Below, in pieces: positions 50,218-62,500 of a DNA stretch of 64,000 nt. The notes beneath the pieces are model-generated. The model saw only the letters and a list, made by a program, of their open reading frames with translations, searched no databases and had not been told where the DNA came from. Numbering within the stretch: the stretch's first letter is position 1; each line of letters opens with the position of its first letter. This DNA comes from Chrysaora quinquecirrha (taxonomy: Eukaryota; Cnidaria; Scyphozoa; Semaeostomeae; Pelagiidae). A program made the translations under genes and the position numbers. The DNA lies in NCBI GenBank assembly GCA_014526335.1, contig JACTAT010000061.1, positions 3,033,553 to 3,097,552 on the forward strand, in the 5' to 3' direction.

Positions 50218-51457
50218 CAGGGGCGGATCCAGCCAAAAATTTGGGTGGTGCATGAATTGAGGGTCTAAAATTTTTCACCTACGGCAAATAATAGGAATAA
50301 TGCCTTAAACAAAGTTATTATGGAAATGACACCAAAATTTAGGTTATTATAGAAGAAAAAACACGATAAATTCCGGCGATTCAAAACATAGTTTTGTAAT
50401 AAACTAATAATATAACAAGACAACAACTAATTGCAGTAACTTGAACAGACATTTAATCAAAACTACGAACTAAAGTCTTTATGATCTTATGTTTTTACAC
50501 GTTATCTTAAAATTATTAAGGCAGTGAAACATCAAAAGGTGTGAATTTTTTGGACGTCTTATACGACTTTTTCCCGTTAGAAAAATTTCAAGTTTATAAA
50601 AACAAATAAAAAATTATAAATTACGAACTTATAAAAACAAGAGACCTCTATTTACTTCCAGCTCTTCTGCCTAGTCTTTGCTCTTTTGGCAGTTGCAGCT
50701 CCGAAAATTCACACCGATTTAGGCCACTAACCTAATGTATTTACATTTTTTTACTCTATTTACATTTATCGACTCTTCTTGACTTCTGCATCTGACATCA
50801 AGTTCTCTCAAAAATACGTCCTTCATTTCTTTAAGCCTCGAGATTTTTTTAACCGTTGTCATTGATTAACTTTGAATTATACAACTCAACTGCAAAAGCC
50901 CAAAGCAGCGGCTTCGTGTTCGCCATTTTGAAATCGTAAAACAATTCAGTTGAGTTGAATGATCGGCAGTTTCTCTATTATTTCTTGATTCTGATTTTGT
51001 TCTTACACCCTGAATTACCCCCTGAAAGTTCAATCTGCACCACCAGATACGGCTTCTGATTGGTTAATGCTTCCTGAGTGGTGCAAATCTGACGTCAGTG
51101 GAGCACTTTTGAGGCTTCTGATTGGCTTGCTGGGCAATTGACAACCGTAAATTACAGACCACTGGTGCAATTCAGGATCAATTACAATCTAGCTATTTCA
51201 TTGGAAGAGAACTCAAAATTCTGTTCCGCAATTTAATAATGACGACAATCAAAGGGGAGGACGAGTGTCACAATGAAATTTTATTCTCGTTTCCGTTTTG
51301 ACTGAAGAACACGAATTCCCAGGGCCCAAATCTAATATTCCGTGAAAGTTAACCGAAAAAGTAAAAATAAACCGTAAAAGTATATTTATTATTATTTTTG
51401 CCAGCCAAATCTGACTGGTGCATCTGCACCCTTTGCACCTCTCTGGATCCGCCCCTG
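50218..51457. mobile_element. 1.24-kb hAT-like element with CAGGGGCGGATCCAG ends
   Basis: Perfect 15-base inverted ends CAGGGGCGGATCCAG and CTGGATCCGCCCCTG. Ends starting CAGGGGCGGATCCAG are common in animal hAT transposons. No transposase frame inside. An exact 8-bp target duplication is not clear (only TTTTG-like similarity). Confidence 0.8.
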
Positions 51458-52489
51458 TTTTGAGACCGCTAGATTACAATTTTCGTCACACTTAAATGAA
51501 TTTCTACCAATCCAAAAGGATCAACCTTATCTCCTACGATTTCTAGAATCTATTTACTGCCTGTTATCGAGACTCGTTGCTACTGCCACGTAAAAAACAT
51601 AAACAATACATAAAAAATTCTTTAAACTCCAGGCACCCTCAAACATGAATCTGCCATAGGACAACATTTATTAGATCACCCAGAGTGTGCGGAAAATTAC
51701 AACGAGGATTGTTTTCGAATAATTGGCAGGGCTAGATCCTCGTTCCATCTCAGTTTTTGGAATCTGTCCACATCAAAACCAAACATAGGGGCCCTATGGG
51801 CATGTTCGAAGAACGACTCTGGTTGAATATAGCTATTTCTTTAATACGTATGACCTATAATTGATAACGAAACAGCGCAACTCTAAAGTCAAAAGGTAGC
51901 AGCAATTATAAAAATTTCTATAGATATTACATTTCCCGATCTGAGTTGCAAAATCTCTGTGTCATAAACCGCTGACCCCTACTTAATTTAAGCCGCAAGC
52001 TGGATAGGGTCGAAGCCGTGAAGCCGCAAACCTACAATTTGGTGATAAGGCTCATTCTTAATGAAATCGTTGCAAATTTTGTGCTTTTTTCATCAAATGA
52101 TACTTTCTTCCTAATCTGATTAATCATATCTGTGCGCTAAAAATATTCAAAGAAAAAAGTGATCCGACATGTTTTTGTCTTGAAAAATTGTTAAAAGCAT
52201 GCTCCTTCGCAATGAACTGTAGCAATTCCCTAGCAATTATTTAGCATGAAATGAAGGCAGCATTAATTCCCACTTTAGAAGTTCTTAATGTTCCTAAGAT
52301 GTTATTCTTTGTGTTGGATTATTAAGTTGAGTATAGATCTTTCTTCTAAGTTGTAATCAAGTACGAAATGAAGAAAACAGTGAATCCCACCCTTCCTTTC
52401 TTTGATTAGAGATAACAGTTTTACAGTTTCTCGCAAACCCTTACTACGCAGTGAAAACGATGTAAATGACAGTGACTTGATCTTAACCT

Positions 52490-53450
52490 TACAGGTTTCA
52501 TTTGGTTGTAAAGAAACTTTTCTACAGTTTGAATATGAAAGCGAGAAGTGATCTCTTATAATTTGATCGGGAATTCAAAATCAATGAAGACAGCATTAAG
52601 TCGCATCTCATAGGTTTCATTTGGTTCGTAAGAAACCATTCTGGTGTCAATCTTTCTCATAATTAAAAAAGAAGCGAAGATTACATCGCGCCTTATGCTA
52701 GGTTTCATTTTGTTTTTAAGAAACCATTCCAAGGTTTTTTGATTGTCAATCCCTGTTGTATCTTCATAACTATATCCTATTTCCTTTCAAGACAAGATTA
52801 CCATAACGTTGCACCATTTCACGAAAACCCTTTTGCTGTTTACTTTGAAATGTGCAAAGAACTCTCTCACCATTTAGCATTGAAACAACGATATCTTCCT
52901 TATGATTCAGCTGGAAAGGAAGATGACATCTAGTCCCACCTTATGGGCTTCTTTTGTTTCTAATAAACCATTCTTATGTCTTTTTGGTTTTGGAATTGTC
53001 CAAAGAACTTCTCGTAACTTATTATGGCATCAAGATAACGTTACATCGCACAATATGGGTTTCCTTTGTTCATAAGAAACCCTTGGACTGTTTGGTTATG
53101 TCCAAGAACTTTCTCTTAATTTAGCAAGAACGAAGAAAACATTAAACATAGCATCGTATGGGTCTCCTTTTGTTCATAAGAATCCATTCTAGTGCAAGGA
53201 TAGATTTTATTGGTTTATTATTACTAAACTCAGTAACAATCTTAATTGCTATTTAGTATGAAGTTAAGATAACATTGAATCGCACCTTATAGGTTTCGTT
53301 TTGTTCATATGAAACCCTTCTAATGTAAGAATCCATTCTTGTGTTTATGATCACTACATAGCATACCGATACCGATCTTTATTGTTATCTAACATGAAAT
53401 GAAGATAATAATGAATCGCACCTTATGGGTTTCCTTTCGTTCGTACGAAA
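52490..53450. repeat. Degenerate tandem array with palindromic GGTTTC..GAAACC core
   Basis: Eight copies of GGTTTCnTTTnGTTCnTAAGAAACC-like hairpins at about 52496, 52613, 52700, 52943, 53059, 53158, 53291 and 53425, most 90-135 bases apart. Between them GAAGATAACATTGAATCGCA-like text recurs. The last copy lies in the reading frame of MRPL58's final exon. Confidence 0.75.
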
Positions 53451-56142
53451 CCCTTCTAGTGTATGAATCCATTCTAGTGTTTGATCATCAAATCGAGTAA
53501 CGATCTTTCTTTTTTCTGATCGATGTTTCTTTTCCTGCAATCGTTTTTCGTTTTCTTTCTCTACCCTGCAAAAAGCGCGAGGAATATTAGAGATAATAAT
53601 GTAGAATAGAAATGTATTTCATTTCAATTTTGTTGCAGATGAATTGAAATGTCTGGTACATAATTCTTCTATCTTAAAGGACCCGAAAGAGTAATATTTT
53701 CTGATAAAATTTTATGACCATGAGAAAGAACTTAGCCTGAGCGCAGCGCCCAAGACGTCTCATGCGATGTTTGGGAACTTATTGATGTTCGAATCTGATA
53801 GGTAGTATGTTATTTGCACATTTTATATCTGTTTTGTGGTAAAAGTCAAACGGGAGGAGAGCCTTGGGCTGTATGACTTGGAGAGTTCTCGGCGCTCTAT
53901 AACTCAGCGGAAACGTCGTTGGCTCTCTGGTAACACAGACCATGTTCGAATCCCATCATTGGGGTATACACAATTCTTGCAAACAAATTTCAGATGTTTG
54001 ACAAACAATATTTGGTCGTTTAGCCAAGGCCTAAGAGTAGTAAACGGAAAAAATAAGCTTTTGGGCAAAGATCACTTTCTTTAAATTTGAAGATGATTAT
54101 TTTGTAAAAAAATCGCTATTTTCATACCGCCGTTTCGTTGCAATCAAAAACGTTCTCAAAACATGTAAAACAGAAAAGAATCTAAACAAGAGTAAACCTT
54201 ACATTGACAAGATTTTCTTCACTTTAATTTCGGAAGTTTCTTCTTGAGTAGAACTAAGAGTATCAATCATATTTTTTATTTTGTCCATTGCATCTCTTAA
54301 ATTTCTCGACTGGAGACGAAATCTATCAGAAGTAACTATGAGAACTCCATCTTTATTGATTCGATTTTTCTCCTGAAACGTTAAAAGAAAAAGATGCATA
54401 TATATAAGAGGGTTATTACTTCATTTTATCGTAAAAATTCAGCAATGTCTAAGCATTTTCATCATGGAAACAACATATGGACCAAAAACGCGATTAGCAG
54501 CGAGGATTTTTTCGGACAACTGGTAGAGCATGATCGTCGTTTCATTAAAGCATATCAGAATTTGCCAATATAAAAAACTAAAAAGCAGTTTTCTGTAGAC
54601 AGAAAAGTTAGTTTTCACCGTTGAAATCTGAAACTTATTCGATTGGCCATCCTGCTGTATTCTGTAAGCTGATTGGTGTTAAAAACACAATGCCAATTTT
54701 ACTTCACTGTCAGATTAGTGGATTTCGATCCACATCTGGGTTCTGCCTTTGCGCAGAGCTTCGGTTTGTTTCTGACTTTATACTTTCAAGTATCTTCAAA
54801 GATGCTTCTGCTTTAGTATCACAATATTTCATGATATAAGTTTTTTACGACTCAGAGACTAAAAACGAAAACAGAATTAATGATTCTTACATGTTCAACT
54901 AATTTTTCCCTGATTTCATTTGGTATCCAATGAGCTTTTGATATCTTTAATCTCACTTCTGCTTTTGTATTTACTGAAAATTAAAGACAAATTTCTCTGC
55001 TACTAATAATCTTAAAACACTTATCTTCATCAAACACACAATTCATGGGTGTGAAATCATAGAAAAACTGCTAATTTGAGGAGCATTTTTATGCTTGTGA
55101 ACCTACGTTTGTTGACATTTTGTCCACCAGGTCCAGAACTTCTTACAAATTTCACTTCAATAGAATCTGAAAATCAATGAGTTTTTCCAATTATTTCAAA
55201 TTCAATTACACACAGTTTGAGGTATCATACTTCATTGTCTATAGGCCTGTTTACACTATACCATTGACTACAGACTAGCTCTTTTGCACTTTACCAATTT
55301 TTGGAGTGATTTTGGAGCAAGTTGGCTTTCACTCTGCTGTGCATTTAAATTAAATGCTTTGCTTACACCATACCAAAAAACTATTGTGGTGTCTTGATTT
55401 CATATAGGATAGACCAATTTTACACTATACTTCAGCTCCCATATTCCATGTGTTTCATCTCAGATATGAAATTGGGCATGATATAGATTAGACAGCACCC
55501 CTGATCAGAACTGAAAATTCTTTGCACTCTCACAATGTCATCTTCAATCCTTCTGCTTATGGAGAGGGGCTTTGGGGTTTCATGGGTTGCGGTTTTGGCC
55601 AATTTTGCCCTCGGAATTTTGGTTTTTCCCAAAAAATTGGCAGGTTTTCAGGTCAAGTATATTTAATGGGGAATGGGTATAGTCATTTTTCTAGCTCGTG
55701 TTTTTGGTATAGTATTAAAAATGTGCAGGTTTTCAGGTTTTAAACCTCATAAAGGATATCAATGGGTAAAACTCTTAAAACAGTTGTTGAAACTAAGGTC
55801 ATCCGGGTTTTTGAGTTCTTCCCAATTTTCTTCTGGGTTTTGGGTTTGGAAACCCCCCAAAGCCCCCTCCTTATGTATGATCTTGTACCTTACCTCCTAG
55901 TTCCTTTGAGTTTATTGAATAAAATGCTGAATTAAGCTGGTTGATCTTGGCTGCTGCAGGCTGAAAAATAATTATATTTATTGTTACGTATTATTTAATG
56001 ACAAAATTATGGTTAGGGTGTTCATAAAAGGTAGGGGATAGGGGGTACACCACGCAAGTTTACACAAAACAGTCTCAATAAAAGCATACAGTGAAAATCT
56101 TACACGGAATACTTTAAAAACTCCACTAGTTATGCGGAACAT
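53385..56142 (-). CDS. MRPL58: Mitochondrial large-subunit protein mL62 / peptidyl-tRNA hydrolase ICT1
   Basis: Release-factor-like hydrolase that frees peptides from stalled mitoribosomes. Six exons in phase: 56142-56104, 55960-55894, 55166-55107, 54973-54891, 54372-54203 and 53565-53385, giving 199 residues (human 206). Exon 1 codes a basic, presumably mitochondrial targeting, start (MFRITSGVFKVFR). Exon 3 holds the catalytic GGQ in FVRSSGPGGQNVNK, and exon 4 continues with LNTKAEVRLKIS. Exon 5 matches human strongly (ENKNRI-like EKNRINKDGVLIVTSD, then RFRLQSRNLRDAMDKI). Exon 6 is the basic tail (EKENEKRLQEKKHRSEKRK). The tail then reads on for about 33 residues to TAA through a degenerate hairpin repeat, so the true C-terminus is uncertain. 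It lies head to head with EEF2K, 390 bases apart. Confidence 0.9.
53880..54040 (+). repeat. tRNA-like block and dispersed repeat in an MRPL58 intron
   Basis: GCTCTATAACTCAGCGG resembles a tRNA A-box and GTTCGAATCCC is a B-box, about 45 bases apart. The stem pairing of a true tRNA is not convincing. The following 70 bases match 18880-18970, suggesting a second tRNA-derived SINE family. Confidence 0.5.
54595..54790 (+). repeat. Second copy of the 23755 dispersed repeat
   Basis: Blocks as in 23755-23935; lies between MRPL58 exons 4 and 5. Confidence 0.5.
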
Positions 56143-56531
56143 CACTAATTTTCGCTTATTTTCAGTTCATATTCAGCATGTTTTCATCAGAAAAAATTTC
56201 TAGAGCTAGGCCAGGAGCCTCGTTTGAAAAAAGACACAAAGCAAATTGGTATCGAGGCTCGCCCAGCCCAGAACCAGAAGAACAACAAATCAAAAAAAAA
56301 ATACTGGTAGTCTAACTTGGCAATCATTTTCACACCTTGCTAATCAAGCAAATCGGAGTGTCATTGATTTGAAATAACGCTAATTATAAGACAAAGTAAT
56401 AGTCAGAATGGTTAGCCGCAATTTCACATGAAATCAGTCACGCTTTCAGCGTAAACTGAAGACAAAGTCTAGGTATCAGCTGACAGCAAGAGGTAACTAA
56501 GCCTTGTTAGGCCAAAGAAAAACGTTTCAAA
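56143..56531. promoter_or_regulatory. Divergent promoter between MRPL58 and EEF2K
   Basis: Only 389 bases separate the two start codons, so the 5' UTRs and promoters must sit here unless there are non-coding first exons. I see no TATA box in a convincing position and no clear ETS or NRF1 cluster, unlike the MICALL/EXOC7 promoter. Confidence 0.5.
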
Positions 56532-59500
56532 ATGGAAGAAAAACATTTGATTCACTCACAGTCAGTTCCTGCTCTTTCAACACATGGAAGATCATGGATA
56601 AGATCACACTCTGATAGTGACTGGAAAGTTGCTTGGAAAGGTGCAATTGTCAAAGCAAAAGGAGCCAAAGACCCATGGGCAAAATATAGAATACCAGAAT
56701 TATGTCCAACTGAGAAAGCAATAAGATATAGATATAATGCATTAGAGAAGAAATGGGTGAGAGATGAAATCGAAGTTAAGATGCAACATGAGGTATTAGA
56801 AGTAGCAATATACATTTTCATATACAAGGTTCAGTGAACAAAAGGGAATGATACCTCAAAACTACTTCAAAACCCAACCAACCTTAGAGAAGGAGGAAGG
56901 ATTGGTGCTGATCTCCCTGAACTGCTTCTAATTATCATGCATCCTGCTAGATAGGATTAAAAGCGATACCCAATACCTAATACCAAATAACCAATACCTG
57001 TTCCTAATACCTTTTCCTAATACCACATTAAAATTACCCAATACCTAAAACAAAATACCCAATACCTACAGTAATACCCAATGCCTAATAACTAATACCT
57101 ATAGTTCCTAATTAATGCCTGGTACTCAATACTTAATACCCAATACATTAAACACAATACATAATACCTAATACCCAATAACTAATACCTAATATCTAGT
57201 TCCTGATACCTAATGCCTAATACCCAAGACCTAATACCCAATACCTTATACCTAATACCTAAAGCCCAGTACCTAGTACCCAGTACCTAATACCCAATAC
57301 CTAATACCCCCTAATACCTAAAACAAAATACCCAATACCTTATACCCTAATACCCATCTAGTACCTAATACCCAATACCTAATACCTTAAACAAAATACC
57401 TAATACCTTAAACCCAATACCTAATACCCAATACCTAATACCCAATACCTAATACCCAATACCTAATACCCAATACCTAATACCTAAAACAAAATACCCA
57501 ATACCTTATAGCCAATACCTAATACCCAGTACCCAATACCCAGTACCTAATACCCAATACCTAATACCTTAAACAAAACACCTAATACCTTATACCCAAT
57601 ACCTTATACCCAATACCTAATACCCAATACCTAATACCCAATACCTTATACCCAATACCTAATACCCAATACCTAATACCTAAAACAAAATACCCAATAC
57701 CTTATAGCCAATACCTAATACCCAGTACCCAATACCCAGTACCTAATACCCAATACCTAATACCTTAAACAAAACACCTAATACCTTATACCCAATACCT
57801 AATACCCAATACCTGATTCCAAAGCCCAATACCCAATATGAATTAATAATACCAAATACCTGTCTCAGGCAACAGAGATGGTTGTAGCATTGTTTAATGC
57901 AGTCTGATTACATGAGATGCATTTTTGCAGCTTTAACATGCCATACGTCTTGCAGCAACTGAAATGAAAATATGTAATAGTTAAATGTCAATTAATTTGA
58001 TCATTCTGCTTTTAAATTTCCTATCTGCCCTATTTTCAGGTTTTTGGAAAAGGAGCCATGCGGGAATGCTTTAGAACGTAAGAATTAGCAATTATCTTAA
58101 TTTTCACCGAAGACATTATAATATATCAGAAATGAAACCTCGTGATGTTGATCAATGCATTTTTGTCTGTTTTGACAGGAAAAAATTGTCAAAATTCAGT
58201 CATAGTAAAGATTGGAGCCATGCTTCAAATTACGTTGCAAAACGATACATTGAAGATGTTGCAAATAAAGTGTATTTTGATGACGTTAGAATTCAGATGG
58301 ATTCAAAAATATGGGCAGAAGAATACAACAGGCAAAATCCACCGAAAAAGGTTATTATGAAAATTTCAATTTTGAAATGAATGTATTCTTTACTCGAAAG
58401 GATTCCTTTATTTACTTGAAAAGTTCTAATTTATTGGTTCTTAGAGTGGAGCTTATTCAAGAGGTCCTCATTTCACTGACTTTACCAAGACAGTATAACT
58501 GGAAAAATTGATGTCCCTGAATTTCATAGAAAAGCGTTGCCCTTCTACCACTAAATCCAGATAACATAACTACTTAGGGGGATGCTGAATTGAAGGCGTT
58601 CTTATTTCACTGAAATTGACCGGTGAAAGTGAAGATAAAACGGTGTTTAAGCACCAGTCCCTAGGATCTCAGTAGTAGATTAACTAATCGAGACCTCGAC
58701 CAAAGTTGTTACGCTACCGTAGCTGCGGATCGAAACCCATCTTAACTGAGCTTCTGACACCACAAGCCAGCTGGACTGGGCCATGACGACACAGCACCTT
58801 CAGCCAAAGAACCACAAGAGGGTCGCTCAAGGCAGGCAATCTTGAGTTGAGGCACTCATTTGAGTCAATAAAGCATATTTCTTTGACGAAGCTTTTCTCA
58901 ATTTTTTCTTTTAGGTCGACATTTTCCAAGTTTATATAATCGAGATGATTGAAAGAGATGGCTCCCCACTATTTCATTTCGAACATTTCATTGAAGGAAA
59001 TTACGTGAAATATAACTCAAATTCAGGGTTCGTCTTAACCGATGAGAATTTTCGTATGACTCCTCAGGTAAAGTTTACTCTCAATATGTGCTTTGATTAT
59101 CTCGAAATTTGTTCATTAGTTTCATCATTTCTAGCGTTAGATCAGTAATGAACGTTTTTCGAACGGTTAGTGGCTTAATGTCAGAGATCTAACGTTAATG
59201 GACATCATATTAAGGCATTTTCCACATTAACATGCTTCTAAGGTTTTTAAAATCCATACCCATTTGTTAAAGGTTCATATCTACAGCAAAACCACTGAAA
59301 GCGTATCTTCTGCTCAAGTGAAAAACAACTATCGAGCTGAAATTTGTTTTTAGACGCAAAAACAACTTTCTAAATGCTTAGATGTCTTCCGTCACACTGG
59401 AAAAGTTCTTACAATAGAAAACGACCCGTTCCGGCGAAGGGAGAAGCCTCGATATGGTCTGAAGCAATGCTGTAGTGCGCGTAATCGACGGAGCAATGCT

Positions 59501-62500
59501 GGCTTCAAGGCCTTCAAGGCCTGATCAAATCATAAAAGCTTTGGGAAAACGTAATGCCTCGAAATCGTTTCGATGAAAAATAGTCGAATGCAACTTTAGT
59601 AGTTTAAGAATTGAAAATTATAGTACCTTTTTCGATGTATTTATTGTTTCCTGCAGAACCGAAACACCAACCTTTTAAGTTCAAATCACCTTCGAAATTA
59701 GCAGCTTTTTGATGATGTAGTTCAATATCTGTGTAGATTGAAATATACCATTAAATATCTTTATCATTACAGGCATTCAGTCATTTTACATTTGAAAGAA
59801 GTGGACATCATTTAATAGTGGTCGATATCCAAGGTGTTGGTGATTTATACACAGATCCACAAGTTCACACTGCATGTGGTAGTGGATATGGAGAAGCGAA
59901 TCTCGGTGCAAGGGGCATGGCTCTGTTCTTTGGATCACACAAATGTAATAAAATATGCAAAGAACTTGGTTTGGCTACATTTGATTTATGTCCATTAGAA
60001 GAAAGAAGAATTGACGAGTTTCTTAGTTCCTCTGAACCTTCAACGAAACTTCGAGATACTTATCGTGATTCAAGCAGAAAGATGTCCGCCATGTTTGATT
60101 TAGTTGAAAGACTTTCAGATCATTCTTCGTCACATGGTTATAATTCAGATGACAGTGAATCGATTAATTCACAATCTCAATCACTGGAGGATCTGTATTC
60201 ACCAAGATCGATTCCGTATTCTGATGACGTCAGCAGCTGTGGATCGTTCCAAGTATGTATTGATGTATGTTTCACTTTATGTTCCATCGCAGTGGATGCT
60301 ATATATCAATAGGTAGGATCAAGGGTTATTTTTGCTTGGGTCAACACCAGGCTTTTATTTGGTTTTACTCAAGCCCTGTTCCTGTTGAATGCGCTGTGGC
60401 GTCGTGGTCTAATCCAGCTAGCTAGTGGTGTCAAGACCTTAGCAAGGCCGGTGCTCAAGACAGCCACTGTCGAAGTTTCTTTAGTTCTGAGATTCTAGCG
60501 ACTGGTACTAAATACACCATTTCACCTTCACCTTCACCCGATTAGTAGAATGTCCTTTTGAATTGCAGACAAAGGTCCTTGGTAAGAAATTTGTAGCTAA
60601 AAGTAGAAAAAAGGGTAATATCGGCCAAAATTTCTATTAGCGGTTACGGTTACGGCCAACTGAGAGGTTTCCATTAAGAATTTCATTGCCGGTAACCGTG
60701 TAACTGCCGTAACTCTGCTGGCAACGACCAAGCTTCCATATAGCTGAAGATGGAAGCTGGGTCGTCGCTGGCAGTAACACGGCAGTTAAACGGTTACGTG
60801 TCTTCAGACATTAGGGAGGAGGTTTTGAGCTGTTGGCTATTGAATGGCACCTTTAATCGTCCAAATTCTACTTAATTTCTAGCTTTAATTATTCGATATA
60901 AAATCAACTCTTTTCTAGGACACCGACGCTCCTGGCCTGGATGCATATTTTGCAAGATTCAATCGAAAGAAATCCTGTGTTCCTCACATGGGCATGTTGG
61001 ATGACGATGTTTTTTATCAAAATGATCAACAAGGAAATTCAACAGCAGAAAAGAACAGCCAGGCTGATTCTGGATTCGCTTCACAAAATGAAGAAAATGT
61101 CGATTTGGAGAAAATGCAAGAACAAAATCTTGGAATGGTATGTTTGCGATGCAGTTAATCTATATAAAAGTGGTAAAAGATTTTAAAGTATAGAGTAGCT
61201 ACTTACATTCTTTTACTGAGCTTCTGCAATGTTAGTGCTAAGACTTCTGAAATTCTGGAACTTTTTATAGACTTGACAAGAGAACGTTCTGGAGAAAATA
61301 AGATACACTGTAAAACAGTGACAGTAAAGCAATTATTATTAAAAAAGCTAAGCAAAATATTTTTTTGTCAATGCAGGCTAGGTTTTCAGGCATCTACAGT
61401 GGTCAATTTGACTTGCAGTTTGTGCTCTGTTAGAACGAAAATCCTAGGCGCTCGTTTGGGCTTGTGTAAGGCAACTCACTGGATATGGAAGCTACAGGCT
61501 TGCCAACCATCACATGCCGAAAGTTTTGACATTCAGTTGTCACATCATCTATAATCAACGAAGACGTTTTCAAAGTAATCTGGATTCCAGAAAATTTTTC
61601 CAGGACAGCGGTTATTTGAGATAGCAGTCAGAGTTTGAATGTTAACCTCTAAAAATTGAAAATTGAGATATTCGTTGCTTACGTTTTTAATTATTGCCAT
61701 TTTTGATCTCTTCCTAGGTCCACTTGGAGCTTGTAACGTTGAATCAAGTTGGTCGTTTCACAAATAATGAACCAGATTTGGCATCTGCATTTTTTCATCT
61801 TGAAAATGCTGCTTCTTGTGGATTAATTGATGCTAACAGAGAAATCGGAAAAATTTATTTGCAGCTTCCTCATGACATCTTAGAAAATTACAATGTCCAA
61901 GTAAATATATTCTTTGATTTTAGTTTAAGCTAATATTTTACAGATTACACTCTTTTTGTTTCATAACCTTCAAGTCTTGTCTTATTTTTCGTATTAATTT
62001 TTCAGCTTCAGGATGCCTATAATTGTTGATCTTATTTTTGGAGTATTTTATTTCACCCCCAGTGTTTTGTTATAAATTATATCTTGTTGTTCTCGATTTA
62101 TAGGAAAGTGATTTCAATTATAACAAAGGGATTTCATACCTTCTGATGGCAGCAAAAGAAGAGGACAGGGAATCAATGTTGATTGTTGCAAAAGCATTTG
62201 ACTCTGGTGAAAGGCTTGGTAATAGGTATGTCCATTTTGGTTTTAGCTATTTTTAAACTTCGCCTTTAATTCTGATGTCAGTAATATTTCCTCCGCGACT
62301 TCTGATAATGAAAATGGGCTGAAAGTTAAGATTGCAATGTTAATAAAGAAGGATAATATATAATTGCAATAAGAATAAATGCAGAGGTTTATGAAAACTT
62401 GAACTAGTTACCTTTTGTATTGCACTCTGAAGGTTCGAGTGAGTTCCCACTGCGGACAGCATGAGACTGCAACACACTAAACGCGTTATTCTGCGTTTCT

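Larger units (their letters stand above)
46155..53384. other. Seven-kb intergenic region with mobile elements only
   Basis: No reading frame here resembles a protein family. The recognisable contents are listed separately: a dispersed pair at 46590 and 49300, small inverted-repeat elements, a hAT-like element and a hairpin tandem array. Confidence 0.5.

Noticed and set aside
53886..53965. Possible functional tRNA gene
   Set aside because: A- and B-box-like motifs are present but acceptor and anticodon stems do not pair; more likely tRNA-derived repeat.
61273..61554. Candidate extra EEF2K exon
   Set aside because: Exon 6 (to 61137) joins exon 7 (61718) in phase and matches the human protein without it.
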